Assembly: GCA_012512545.1 (NCBI GenBank) | Contig: JAAZDZ010000223.1 | Span: forward strand, 1-6,176 | Reading direction: 5' to 3' | DNA from: Alcaligenaceae bacterium | GTDB lineage: Bacteria; Pseudomonadota; Gammaproteobacteria; Burkholderiales; Burkholderiaceae_B | DNA length: 6,176 nt | Shown: positions 1 through 6,176 of the stretch, piece after piece | How positions within the stretch are numbered: the first letter of the stretch is position 1 | Layout of the letters: each line of letters starts with the position of its first letter | Notes under the pieces: generated by a model | What the model was told of the DNA's origin: nothing | The model's database searches: none | The model's input: the letters and a program-made list of their open reading frames with translations, nothing else | Made by a program: the position numbers and the translations under genes

Positions 1-565
1 CGCCCTTGATCTTGTCAACGGTTTCCGTGCCTTCAACCACTTTGGCGAATACGGCATAACCCCAGCCGTTGGTGGTGGGTGCTGTGTGGTTCAGGAAATC
101 GTTGTCGGCCACGTTGATGAAGAATTGAGCCGTTGCCGAATGCGGGTCGGAAGTACGGGCCATGGCAACGGTATAGCGGTCGTTCTTCAGGCCGTTATTG
201 GCTTCGTTTTCTACGGGTTCGCCGGTTTTCTTCTGCTTCATGCCGGACTCGAAACCGCCGCCTTGAATCATGAAGTTGTTGATGACCCGGTGGAACACCG
301 TACCGTCGTAGAAGCCGTCACGGACGTAACCCAGGAAGTTTTCGCTCGTTTTAGGGGCTTTTTCGGCATCCAGCGCAATGATGATGTCGCCGTGGTTGGT
401 CTGGAGCTTGACGCGGGTTTCAGTTGTCATGGGGGAATTCCCTTCATTGGAGATGGAGTTTTCGGCTGCTGCGCTCGCGCCTGCGGTAAGCAGGGCAGAG
501 GCGAACAGGGCGGCGCCGAACCGTTTGAGGCTCGGCCGGGTGAATTTCAAGCGGGTATCAGCCAT
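1..565 (-). CDS. ppiB: Cyclophilin-type peptidyl-prolyl cis-trans isomerase, PpiB-like domain behind a signal peptide (3' end outside window)
   Basis: The product catalyses cis-trans isomerisation of X-Pro bonds during protein folding. From the ATG at 565 the frame stays open to the window edge for 188 codons. Residues 1-32 look like a Sec signal peptide: a basic n-region ending LKR, a hydrophobic stretch [13 protein letters not shown], and a cleavage site near ASA-A. A linker (33-45) precedes Met46, where the cyclophilin domain begins. Active-site motifs are visible: FHRVI (91-95, catalytic Arg93), FMIQGGGF (98-105), ENEANNGL (119-126), MART (135-138) and [10 protein letters not shown] (143-152). 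The domain resembles E. coli PpiB (164 residues, cytoplasmic) more than PpiA, notably in PHSATAQ, DNDFLN, GWGY and DKIKG. By that comparison about 24 C-terminal residues lie beyond the window. The 565 start has no clear Shine-Dalgarno, whereas Met46 (ATG at 430) does, so a cytoplasmic PpiB from 430 is a real alternative. The gene lies 35 bases after the TPR gene, probably in one operon. Confidence 0.93.
   Translation of the reverse strand, partial: MADTRLKFTRPSLKRFGAALFASALLTAGASAAAENSISNEGNSPMTTETRVKLQTNHGDIIIALDAEKAPKTSENFLGYVRDGFYDGTVFHRVINNFMIQGGGFESGMKQKKTGEPVENEANNGLKNDRYTVAMARTSDPHSATAQFFINVADNDFLNHTAPTTNGWGYAVFAKVVEGTETVDKIKG
438..445 (-). promoter_or_regulatory. Internal Shine-Dalgarno-like site before Met46 of the isomerase
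   Basis: Read on the minus strand this is GAAGGGAA, ending 7 bases before the ATG at 430-428. AAGG matches the 5' half of the Shine-Dalgarno consensus. The ATG is exactly where a cytoplasmic PpiB would start. The upstream in-frame ATG at 565 is preceded by pyrimidine-rich sequence without such a match. The site therefore either decides the true start or supports a second, signal-less product. A perfect 10-base palindrome, GGGAATTCCC (433-442), overlaps it. Confidence 0.45.
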
Positions 566-600
566 GGATGTTGATATAAGGATGAAAGAAGAGGGAAAGA

Positions 601-1233
601 TCAGCGGCCAGCCTGTTCAGCGGCGCGGAACGATTCTTCGGCCAGCAGCAGTTGCACGCGGCCCAGATTGCTGCGTGCATCGCGATATTCGGGGTTGGCC
701 TGCAGCGCCATATTAAGGGATTGCAGTGCCATATCAAGCTTGCCGGTTTTGACATACTCAGCAGCCAGATTGTTCCAGGGTTCCGGGAGTTCCGGGTATT
801 TCTGGGTCATGTCGCGGTAGATGGCAATGGCTTCCTCGTGGCGTTGCAGGGCAGCCAGTGCCCGGGCGTTGAGGAACATGAGCTGCACATCGTTGCCCAG
901 AGTATCGGGGGCGTCAGCGTACTGGGCTTTGCGTTTCTCGATGGCTTCCAGGGCTTCAGCCGCCTGACCCTGATCCAGCATGCTGGCGATGCGATCAGTG
1001 ATCTGCGACGGCGTGAGCGGAATGCTGGTGTCAACATTGGGCTCCAGGGCTTCGAGCAGGCGGGCCAGATCTTTCCAGCCTTTTTCCTCGGGCTTTTCGC
1101 CGGGAAAGAGATATTGATCGCTCTGGCTGAGCGTGGCTGGGGCGTTCTGGGCCAGAGCAGCTGGCGTACAGAGCATGAGTGCCGCGGCAGCAGTGCAGGC
1201 GGACAGGGCTTTAATGATGGGCGATGAGCTCAC
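601..1233 (-). CDS. Secreted/periplasmic tetratricopeptide-repeat (TPR) protein
   Basis: This 210-residue protein has an N-terminal signal peptide: Lys8, a hydrophobic run at about 9-28, and a cleavage site at ALA-Q after residue 28. An acidic, proline-containing segment (about 40-75) follows, then helical TPR-like repeats at about 82-110, 117-150 and 151-184, with a partial one to 200. The best is [20 protein letters not shown], followed by [19 protein letters not shown]. TPRs are protein-protein interaction scaffolds, so a periplasmic adaptor role is plausible, but no specific function or symbol can be assigned. I chose the GTG at 1233 because AGGA lies 9 bases upstream and the signal peptide then has normal length. 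An in-frame ATG at 1278 would add 15 residues but has no Shine-Dalgarno. The frame stays open far upstream, but that part is antisense to cysS. The gene is transcribed divergently from cysS and sits upstream of the isomerase. Confidence 0.85.
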   Translation of the reverse strand: MSSSPIIKALSACTAAAALMLCTPAALAQNAPATLSQSDQYLFPGEKPEEKGWKDLARLLEALEPNVDTSIPLTPSQITDRIASMLDQGQAAEALEAIEKRKAQYADAPDTLGNDVQLMFLNARALAALQRHEEAIAIYRDMTQKYPELPEPWNNLAAEYVKTGKLDMALQSLNMALQANPEYRDARSNLGRVQLLLAEESFRAAEQAGR

Positions 1234-1242
1234 GAACACGTT

Positions 1243-1247
1243 TCCTG
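1243..1247 (-). promoter_or_regulatory. Shine-Dalgarno that decides the TPR gene start
   Basis: On the minus strand this reads CAGGA, with the AGGA core 9 bases before the GTG at 1233. A second GTG at 1239 would be only 3 bases from it, which is too close. The ATG at 1278 lies upstream of it and has no comparable site. This favours the 210-residue product. Confidence 0.5.
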
Positions 1248-1256
1248 GAGTCGTCT

Positions 1257-1265
1257 TGCTATACT
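1257..1265 (+). promoter_or_regulatory. cysS: Candidate extended -10 promoter element for cysS
   Basis: TGCTATACT fits the extended -10 pattern TGN-TATAAT with five of six hexamer bases matching. No good -35 hexamer is seen 16-18 bases upstream, which is tolerated in extended -10 promoters. Transcription would start near 1272, giving a cysS leader of roughly 118 bases that carries both inverted repeats listed below. The element overlaps the 5' end of the divergent TPR transcription unit. It is inferred from the sequence alone. Confidence 0.35.
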
Positions 1266-1276
1266 TAAAGACCTCC

Positions 1277-1282
1277 ATTTTA
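1277..1282 (-). promoter_or_regulatory. Weak candidate -10 element for the TPR-isomerase operon
   Basis: On the minus strand this is TAAAAT, five of six matches to the -10 consensus. A start site near 1270 would place the ATG at 1278 outside the transcript and leave the GTG at 1233 with a leader of about 37 bases. No TTGACA-like -35 is visible at normal spacing, so this is only a candidate. Confidence 0.22.
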
Positions 1283-1300
1283 GCCGTGCTTTCATCAGAA

Positions 1301-1318
1301 GGCCCGTTTTTACGGGCC
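1301..1318. repeat. Perfect 7-bp inverted repeat with a TTTT loop in the cysS leader
   Basis: GGCCCGT and ACGGGCC flank a four-base TTTT loop, giving a stable GC-rich hairpin in either transcript direction. No T-run follows on either strand, so it does not look like an intrinsic terminator. It lies between the candidate promoter and cysS and could affect leader RNA structure or bind a protein. No function is established. Confidence 0.5.
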
Positions 1319-1336
1319 ATCATGCCCTGGCCAGAC

Positions 1337-1363
1337 AGCCGGGGCCTGAACGGGAGCCCGGCT
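1337..1363. repeat. 7-bp inverted repeat with a 13-base loop just upstream of cysS
   Basis: AGCCGGG (1337-1343) pairs with CCCGGCT (1357-1363). The second arm ends 26 bases before the cysS ATG, and the loop has some further C-G pairing potential. There is no downstream T-run. Together with the hairpin at 1301-1318 it fills most of the untranslated leader. Such GC-rich repeats also occur by chance in DNA of this composition. Confidence 0.4.
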
Positions 1364-1389
1364 TGCGACATTCGACACAAGAACGGCAG

Positions 1390-2838
1390 ATGCTGCAAAT
1401 TCATAATACCCTCACTCGCAACAAGGAAGCGCTGCGCCCTGTTGAGCCCGGACATGTCCGCATGTATGTGTGTGGCATGACGGTGTACGACTTCTGCCAT
1501 CTGGGCCATGCGCGCATGCTGGTGGGTTTCGATATTGTTCAGCGCTGGTTGCGGGCATCGGGGTACCGCGTCACCTATGTGCGTAATATTACCGATATCG
1601 ACGACAAAATCATCCGCCGCGCCGTCGAAACCGGCCAGCGCCTGGGCGACGTCACATCGTTCTTCATCGACGCCATGCATGCCGATGAGCGCGCGCTGGG
1701 GGTGCAGTCGCCCGATTACGAGCCGCGCGCCACAGAACACGTGGGCGACATGCTCGACATCATTTCCCGGCTGGAAGAAAAAAACCTGGCCTACCGTTCT
1801 GAAGACGGCGACGTGAACTATTCCGTGCGTGGTTTTGAAGGGTATGGAAAGCTGTCGGGTAAATCGCTTGACGATCTGCGCGCGGGCGAACGCGTGGCCG
1901 TTACTTCGGGCAAGCGCGATCCTCTGGATTTCGTGCTGTGGAAAGCCGCCAAGGACGACGAACCCGAAGAATCCAAGTGGGAATCCGCATACGGGCTGGG
2001 CCGGCCGGGCTGGCACATCGAATGTTCGGCCATGAGCAAGGCGTTGCTGGGCCTGCCGCTGGATATCCACGGCGGCGGCCCCGATCTGAAATTCCCTCAC
2101 CACGAAAACGAGATCGCCCAGACCGAAGGCGCTTTCGGCGGCAGCCTGGCTTCTATCTGGATGCACTGCGGCCCCCTGATGGTGGACGCCGACAAAATGT
2201 CCAAATCGCTGGGCAACTTCCTGCGCATTCGCTCGGCCATCGCGGCAGGGGGCGAACCGGCCGACAACGTGGCCGAATACGCGGTGAACCCGCGCGAAGC
2301 CGAAATGCTGCGTTTCTTCATTGCGCGCAACCACTACCGCAGTGTGCAGAACTACGCGTCCGACAACCTCATCGACGCCCAACATGCGCTGGACCGCCTC
2401 TACCAGGCGCTGGCCAATGTGCCGCCGCACGAGGTCGAAATCGACTGGGAAGCGCCGCATTGCCGCGCATTCCGCGATGCCATGAACGATGACTTCAATT
2501 CGGCAGGGGCCGTGGCTGTGCTGTTCGAACTGGCAAGCGAAGCCAACCGGACGCAGTCTGCCCAGGCATCCGGCCTGCTGAAGGCGTTGGGTGGCGTGCT
2601 CGGCCTGCTGCAAAACGATCCGCAGGTGTATCTGCGTTCGCCCACCCGTTATCTGGGGCAGGGCACGGCAGAAGCAGAACTGAGTGCTGAGCAGGTTGAA
2701 GCCCTTATCCAGGCGCGCAGCCAGGCCAAGCAGCAACGCGATTTCGCCGAAGCCGACCGCATTCGCGACACCTTGCAGGCCGCAGGCGTGGAACTCGAAG
2801 ACCGCCCGGGTGGTGTGACGCAATGGCGTCGCGCCTGA
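1390..2838 (+). CDS. cysS: Cysteinyl-tRNA synthetase
   Basis: CysRS is a class I aminoacyl-tRNA synthetase that charges tRNA-Cys with cysteine in the cytoplasm, using ATP. The 482-residue protein matches the length and pattern of bacterial CysRS. The HIGH-type ATP motif is HLGH (37-40) and the second ATP motif is KMSKS (269-273). The zinc ligands that recognise cysteine are Cys28 (MYVCG), Cys212 (HIECS), His237 and Glu241 (PHHENE). They align with Cys28, Cys209, His234 and Glu238 of E. coli. The [12 protein letters not shown] block and the C-terminal GVTQWRR ending are also typical. I chose the ATG at 1390 because MLQIHNTLT aligns with the E. coli N-terminus MLKIFNTLT. An in-frame TTG at 1363 would add nine unrelated residues and overlaps the inverted repeat. 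No strong Shine-Dalgarno precedes the ATG. It is the first gene of the plus-strand cluster. Confidence 0.98.
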   Translation: MLQIHNTLTRNKEALRPVEPGHVRMYVCGMTVYDFCHLGHARMLVGFDIVQRWLRASGYRVTYVRNITDIDDKIIRRAVETGQRLGDVTSFFIDAMHADERALGVQSPDYEPRATEHVGDMLDIISRLEEKNLAYRSEDGDVNYSVRGFEGYGKLSGKSLDDLRAGERVAVTSGKRDPLDFVLWKAAKDDEPEESKWESAYGLGRPGWHIECSAMSKALLGLPLDIHGGGPDLKFPHHENEIAQTEGAFGGSLASIWMHCGPLMVDADKMSKSLGNFLRIRSAIAAGGEPADNVAEYAVNPREAEMLRFFIARNHYRSVQNYASDNLIDAQHALDRLYQALANVPPHEVEIDWEAPHCRAFRDAMNDDFNSAGAVAVLFELASEANRTQSAQASGLLKALGGVLGLLQNDPQVYLRSPTRYLGQGTAEAELSAEQVEALIQARSQAKQQRDFAEADRIRDTLQAAGVELEDRPGGVTQWRRA

Positions 2839-3497
2839 TGGGAACAGGTATGCAGAATATCGCGCTCAAACCTGAAGACAAACCCGCGTACTGGGATGAG
2901 GCCGTGGCTGCGCTCGTCGAGCGCGACCGCATACTGCGCCGCATCATCCCGCAGTACCCGGATGTCTGGCTGGCGGCGCCGCAAGACCCTTTCGTCACCC
3001 TGGCGCGGGCGCTCATCGGCCAGCAAAGCTCAGTCAAGGCGGCCGATGCAGCCTGGAAGCGCTTCACGGCAGGCTGTGGTGGAAAGCCAACGCCGCCCAA
3101 GGTTTTGCGTCTTGCTTCTGAAGACCCCACTTTGGCGGCCTTGCCCAAACGCAAGGCCGATTACATTACCGATCTCGCCACCCATTTCGCCGAGAAAAAA
3201 GTCCGGCCCGCGCGCTGGGGCGACATGGACGATGAAGCCGTTGTGGCTGAACTATGCGCGATTCGCGGCATAGGGCGCTGGACGGCGGAGATGTTTCTGA
3301 TTTTTCATCTGCAGCGTTCCGACGTGCTTCCGCTGGACGATTCGCGCCTGATCAAGGCAATTTCGTTACACTACTTCAGCGGGGAACCCGTCTCGCGATT
3401 CGAGGCGCGTGAAGTGGCCCAAGCCTGGGCGCCGTGGCGCACGGTAGCCACCTGGTTCTTGTGGCGCAGCCTGGATCCTGCCGCAGTGCAGTACTGA
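2823..3497 (+). CDS. DNA-3-methyladenine glycosylase II, AlkA family (HhH-GPD)
   Basis: This base-excision repair enzyme is expected to cleave the N-glycosidic bond of alkylated purines such as 3-methyladenine. The 224-residue protein carries the HhH-GPD fold: [11 protein letters not shown] (58-68), the helix-hairpin-helix [10 protein letters not shown] (148-157), and PLDD (170-173), where Asp173 corresponds to catalytic Asp238 of E. coli AlkA. A conserved [18 protein letters not shown] end follows. E. coli AlkA has 282 residues. This protein lacks the extra N-terminal domain, as do the compact Burkholderiales members I recall. Start choice is uncertain. The ATG at 2823 overlaps cysS by 16 bases and has GGGTGGTG upstream. 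The ATG at 2838 overlaps the cysS stop as TGATG. The ATG at 2850 has GGGAACAGG before it and gives a normal-looking N-terminus, [10 protein letters not shown]. Overlap with cysS and a 20-base gap to accA suggest co-transcription. The symbol alkA would be reasonable but is not certain. Confidence 0.93.
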   Translation: MASRLMGTGMQNIALKPEDKPAYWDEAVAALVERDRILRRIIPQYPDVWLAAPQDPFVTLARALIGQQSSVKAADAAWKRFTAGCGGKPTPPKVLRLASEDPTLAALPKRKADYITDLATHFAEKKVRPARWGDMDDEAVVAELCAIRGIGRWTAEMFLIFHLQRSDVLPLDDSRLIKAISLHYFSGEPVSRFEAREVAQAWAPWRTVATWFLWRSLDPAAVQY

Positions 3498-3517
3498 TCA
3501 CTAGGATTTCACAACCC

Positions 3518-4483
3518 ATGCGTAATACATTCCTGGATTTCGAACAGCCCCTGGCCGAGCTTGAAAGCAAAATCGAACAGCTCCGGTTCGTGCAGTCGGA
3601 TTCTGCCGTCGATATTTCCGACGAAATCAGCCGGTTGCAGCAAAAGAACACGGCGCTGGCCAAAAATATCTATGCCAAGCTGACGCCCTGGCAGACAGCA
3701 TTGGTGGCGCGGCATCCGCAGCGCCCCTACACGCTCGATTACGTGCGTGAAATCTTCACTGATTTCCACGAAATGCACGGCGACCGCATGTATGCCGACG
3801 ACCACGCCATCGTGGGCGGCCTGGCGCGCTTCAATGGCACGCCTTGCATGGTCATCGGGCACCAGAAGGGCCGCGACACCAAAGAACGTGCCATGCGCAA
3901 CTTCGGCATGCCACGTCCCGAAGGTTATCGCAAGGCGCTGCGCCTGATGCGTCTGGCCGAAAAATTCCAACTGCCCATTTTCACGTTTGTCGATACACCG
4001 GGTGCTTACCCGGGCATTGGGGCGGAAGAACGTGGCCAGTCGGAAGCCATTGGCCACAATCTGTATGCGATGGCCGAACTCAAAGTACCCATCATCACCA
4101 CCATCATCGGTGAAGGCGGTTCGGGCGGCGCCCTGGCCATTGCCGTGGGCGATGTCGTGATGATGTTGCAGTATTCCACCTATGCGGTGATTTCCCCGGA
4201 AGGCTGCGCCTCCATTCTGTGGCGCAGCCCTGATAAAGCCTCCACCGCTGCCGAAGCCCTGGCGATCACGGCCCCCCGGCTGAAAGATCTCGGCCTGGTC
4301 GATCGCATCGTCAACGAGCCCGTCGGCGGTGCGCACCGCGACCCGGTCACCATGGCCCGTCAGCTGAACCGGGCTTTGGCCGATTCTCTGCGCCAGGTTT
4401 CGGGCATGACGCCTGAAGAACTCGTTGAGCAGCGCCTGCAGCGCCTGATGTCCTACGGGCGGTTCAACGAAGTCAATAACTGA
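3518..4483 (+). CDS. accA: Acetyl-CoA carboxylase carboxyltransferase subunit alpha
   Basis: AccA with AccD forms the carboxyltransferase that moves CO2 from biotin on AccB to acetyl-CoA, giving malonyl-CoA for fatty acid synthesis. The 321-residue protein is close to E. coli AccA (319). The N-terminus [18 protein letters not shown] is the family's helical start. Crotonase-fold motifs follow: [53 protein letters not shown] (Asp159 onward), the glycine-rich [10 protein letters not shown] (198-207, oxyanion-hole region) and [14 protein letters not shown]. It ends near RLMSYGRF, as in other AccA proteins. The ATG at 3518 is preferred because it matches the family start and has AGGA 11 bases upstream. 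The frame is open back to 3434, but that part lies inside the glycosylase gene. AccD is not in the window. The stop lies 7 bases before tilS, suggesting coupled expression. Confidence 0.98.
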   Translation: MRNTFLDFEQPLAELESKIEQLRFVQSDSAVDISDEISRLQQKNTALAKNIYAKLTPWQTALVARHPQRPYTLDYVREIFTDFHEMHGDRMYADDHAIVGGLARFNGTPCMVIGHQKGRDTKERAMRNFGMPRPEGYRKALRLMRLAEKFQLPIFTFVDTPGAYPGIGAEERGQSEAIGHNLYAMAELKVPIITTIIGEGGSGGALAIAVGDVVMMLQYSTYAVISPEGCASILWRSPDKASTAAEALAITAPRLKDLGLVDRIVNEPVGGAHRDPVTMARQLNRALADSLRQVSGMTPEELVEQRLQRLMSYGRFNEVNN

Positions 4484-4490
4484 AGCCAGC

Positions 4491-5549
4491 ATGGCGCATC
4501 GCTATCTGCCGCGGGGTTTCAGCGAACCCCGCCTGCTGGCGCCTGTGCTGCAGGTGTTCGATGCGCTTGCGCCGGGCCAGCCCCGGCCCCTGCACGTGGC
4601 CGTAGCGCTGAGTGGCGGCGCCGATTCAGCCATGCTGGCTGTGCATGCGGCTCTGGCAGTGCAGCAGCGTGCGGGCATCGAACTGCATTGTTTTCATATT
4701 CATCATGGTCTGCAGCAGGCGGCAGACGGCTGGCAGGAGCACGTTCACGCCCTGGCCGCAGGGTTGGGCCTGCCATGCCATAGCCTGAGAGTTGAAGTCG
4801 CCGAGGCTTCGGGCAAAGGCGTGGAAGGTGCTGCGCGTGATGCGCGTTATGCCGGGCTGAAGCGGCTGGCGGAATCCACGGGCGTGTCTCATATCCTGCT
4901 GGCCCATCATCGCGACGATCAGACCGAAACCGTCTTGATGCGCCTGTTGCGCGGCACCGGCCCTGCGGGCCTGGCGGCCATGGCGGCGATTGCCAGGCGT
5001 GATGGTGTGACCTACCTGCGGCCCTGGCTGGAAATCGACCGGGCGTTGATTCTCGCCAGCGCCCGCGAATATGCCGGGCTTAGCGGCTGGACGGCTGTGG
5101 ACGACCCCACCAACCTGGATGACGCCTACACCCGGGGCGCTGTGCGGCAGCGCCTGGCGCCGGTGCTGGATGAGCGCTGGCCTGCCTGGCGTTCAATTCT
5201 GCTGCGCCACGCCCGCCAGGCGCGGGAACTGGCCGGGCTGCTTGAAGAAGTCGCAGCCGAGGATTTCGCGCGGCTGGATGCCGACGCCGACTTGACGGAT
5301 TTTTCGCTGGCCGCCTGGCGTGAGTTGAGCCCCGAGCGTCAGATTCTGGTCTTGCGCCATTGGCTGGGCCTGCATGGCTTGCGAGCGCCTACGGATGCCC
5401 GCATGCGCGAACTATGTCGCCAACTGAGAAACCTGCATGCCCTGGGCCATGACCGCAGCATGCGGCTGCGTCACGAAGGACGCTGGATTCTCTGCCAACG
5501 AGGCCGCGTCCGCCTGTCGCATATGAACGACACAACGGAAAATCTGTAA
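4491..5549 (+). CDS. tilS: tRNA(Ile)-lysidine synthetase
   Basis: TilS attaches lysine to C34 of the CAU-anticodon tRNA-Ile, using ATP, so that it reads AUA and is charged with isoleucine. It is normally essential. Residues 34-200 form the N-type ATP pyrophosphatase domain, with the PP-loop SGGADS (41-46), HIHHGL (69-74), EGAARDARY (112-120) and AHHRDDQTETVLMRLLRG (138-155). RPWLEIDR (177-184) and DDPTNLDDAYTR (204-215) follow. The TilS substrate-binding region lies at about 245-320. The protein has 352 residues against 432 in E. coli. It ends soon after this region and seems to lack most of the second C-terminal domain. The usual RN after the DD..N motif is Arg215-Gly216. The ATG lies 7 bases after the accA stop, with only a weak GAAG-type ribosome site, so translational coupling to accA is likely. 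Confidence 0.96.
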   Translation: MAHRYLPRGFSEPRLLAPVLQVFDALAPGQPRPLHVAVALSGGADSAMLAVHAALAVQQRAGIELHCFHIHHGLQQAADGWQEHVHALAAGLGLPCHSLRVEVAEASGKGVEGAARDARYAGLKRLAESTGVSHILLAHHRDDQTETVLMRLLRGTGPAGLAAMAAIARRDGVTYLRPWLEIDRALILASAREYAGLSGWTAVDDPTNLDDAYTRGAVRQRLAPVLDERWPAWRSILLRHARQARELAGLLEEVAAEDFARLDADADLTDFSLAAWRELSPERQILVLRHWLGLHGLRAPTDARMRELCRQLRNLHALGHDRSMRLRHEGRWILCQRGRVRLSHMNDTTENL

Positions 5550-5552
5550 AAT
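5547..5552 (+). promoter_or_regulatory. lysC: Candidate -10 element for lysC
   Basis: TAAAAT matches the -10 consensus at five of six bases and overlaps the tilS stop codon. The best -35 at a 17-base spacer is TGAACG (5524-5529), only three of six matches. If used, transcription would start near 5559 and lysC would have a leader of about 75 bases. This is a weak candidate. lysC may also be read through from tilS, since no terminator separates them. Confidence 0.3.
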
Positions 5553-5585
5553 AAGCAGGTTTTTCTATCAGACCTACGATGCCTG

Positions 5586-5605
5586 CGGCGCAGTTCCTTG
5601 CGCCG
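5586..5605. repeat. 7-bp inverted repeat in the lysC leader
   Basis: CGGCGCA (5586-5592) pairs with TGCGCCG (5599-5605) around a six-base loop, GTTCCT. No T-run follows, so it is not a standard intrinsic terminator. It lies about 30 bases upstream of the lysC ATG. The whole gap is 85 bases, too short for a lysine riboswitch. Its role is unknown. Confidence 0.45.
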
Positions 5606-5634
5606 GGTACGGTGTCCTCACTTCAGAGTAGAAG

Positions 5635-6176
5635 ATGTCCCTGATTGTTCAAAAGTATGGCGGCACGTCCATGGGCTCCGTCGAGCGCATACAGAACGTG
5701 GCGCGCCGCGTGGCCAAATGGCATGCCGCCGGCCATCAGGTGGTGGTAGTGCCTTCGGCCATGGCCGGGGAAACCAACCGTCTGCTGGGGCTTGCCAAGG
5801 AAATCAGCGCGCAGCCTGATGGCCGCGAGATCGACCAGCTTGCCGCGACAGGCGAACAGGCCAGCAGCGCCTTGCTGGCGCTGGCCCTGCAGGCGCTTGG
5901 CACGCCCGCGCGCAGCTACACCGGCTGGCAGGTGCCTGTGCGTACCGATTCCTCCTACACCCGGGCGCGCATCAACTCCATCGACGGCACCCGCATCCAG
6001 AACGACCTTGACACAGGCCGCGTGGTCATTGTCACCGGCTTCCAGGGCATTGACGACGAAGGCAATATCACGACTTTGGGGCGCGGCGGTTCCGATACTT
6101 CCGCCGTGGCTGTGGCGGCATCGCTGAAAGCCGACGAGTGTCTGATTTTCACCGATGTTGATGGTGTATATACAAC
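5635..6176 (+). CDS. lysC: Aspartate kinase (3' end outside window)
   Basis: Aspartate kinase phosphorylates L-aspartate to 4-phospho-L-aspartate, the first step towards lysine, threonine, methionine and diaminopimelate. The first 180 codons are present. Family motifs are KYGGTSMGS (7-15, nucleotide-binding lysine and glycines), [15 protein letters not shown], an ATGEQ block, [22 protein letters not shown] and FTDVDGVYT at the window edge. This covers most of the catalytic amino-acid kinase domain. The C-terminal ACT regulatory domains that sense lysine or threonine lie outside, so the feedback class cannot be read. The pattern fits the roughly 400-residue monofunctional type rather than the E. 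coli ThrA or MetL fusions. The ATG at 5635 follows AGAG and GAAG sequences, only a moderate ribosome site, and agrees with the family start [10 protein letters not shown]. It lies 85 bases after tilS. Confidence 0.96.
   Translation, partial: MSLIVQKYGGTSMGSVERIQNVARRVAKWHAAGHQVVVVPSAMAGETNRLLGLAKEISAQPDGREIDQLAATGEQASSALLALALQALGTPARSYTGWQVPVRTDSSYTRARINSIDGTRIQNDLDTGRVVIVTGFQGIDDEGNITTLGRGGSDTSAVAVAASLKADECLIFTDVDGVYT

Noticed and set aside
86..574. 162-codon plus-strand frame over the isomerase
   Set aside because: The minus strand in the same stretch encodes clear cyclophilin motifs. The plus frame has no recognisable domain.
1167..1178. Possible lipobox (LMLC, residues 19-22) in the TPR protein signal peptide
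   Set aside because: The residue before Cys22 is leucine rather than Gly, Ala or Ser, and a good signal peptidase I site (ALA-Q) follows. A secreted protein is more likely than a lipoprotein.
1301..1318. Intrinsic terminator between the divergent genes
   Set aside because: The stem is good but no T-run follows on either strand. It lies between gene starts, not after a gene end.
1279..2823. Minus-strand frame open for about 515 codons upstream of the TPR gene, antisense to cysS
   Set aside because: It lies opposite a complete, motif-confirmed cysS. Long antisense frames are common in GC-rich DNA with strong third-position bias. The translation shows no recognisable domain, and the TPR signal peptide begins only at its far end.
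3434..3517. 28-codon N-terminal extension of AccA
   Set aside because: It lies almost wholly inside the glycosylase gene and has no match to the AccA N-terminus. The ATG at 3518 fits the family start and has AGGA upstream.
3509..4492. 327-codon minus-strand frame antisense to accA
   Set aside because: It is an antisense shadow of a well-supported accA and shows no recognisable domain or ribosome site.
5550..5634. Lysine riboswitch or terminator upstream of lysC
   Set aside because: The 85-base gap is far shorter than a lysine riboswitch, and its single hairpin lacks a T-run.

Overview
The window is ordinary, densely packed chromosomal DNA from a GC-rich betaproteobacterium. Order Burkholderiales is likely, and family Alcaligenaceae (relatives of Bordetella and Achromobacter) is my best guess. 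This rests on protein similarity recalled from memory and on the gene order cysS, AlkA-family glycosylase, accA, tilS, lysC. No database search was run. I see no mobile element, CRISPR array, tRNA, rRNA or recently acquired cargo.

Layout. Positions 1-1233 hold two minus-strand genes that run leftwards. A secreted TPR-repeat protein (601-1233) is followed 35 bases later by a cyclophilin-type peptidyl-prolyl isomerase that leaves the window at position 1. Positions 1234-1389 are a divergent intergenic region with a promoter-like element and two inverted repeats. From 1390 everything reads on the plus strand: cysS (cysteinyl-tRNA synthetase), an AlkA-family DNA glycosylase overlapping its end by 16 bases, accA (acetyl-CoA carboxylase alpha subunit) after 20 bases, and tilS (tRNA-Ile lysidine synthetase) after 7 bases. 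After an 85-base gap comes lysC (aspartate kinase), cut by the right edge.

How the genes fit together. The cysS-glycosylase-accA-tilS group is spaced like one transcription unit and mixes translation (CysS, TilS), DNA repair (glycosylase) and fatty acid synthesis (AccA). lysC opens lysine, threonine and methionine biosynthesis and may have its own promoter. The minus-strand pair looks like an envelope operon, since both proteins begin with signal peptides.

The most unusual point is the isomerase gene. Its catalytic domain is of the cytoplasmic PpiB type, yet the open frame begins with a clean Sec-type signal peptide. An internal ATG at the PpiB-like start has its own Shine-Dalgarno-like sequence. 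It could make a periplasmic and a cytoplasmic form, or be a fusion of former ppiA and ppiB genes. I found no convincing previously undescribed multi-gene system here.
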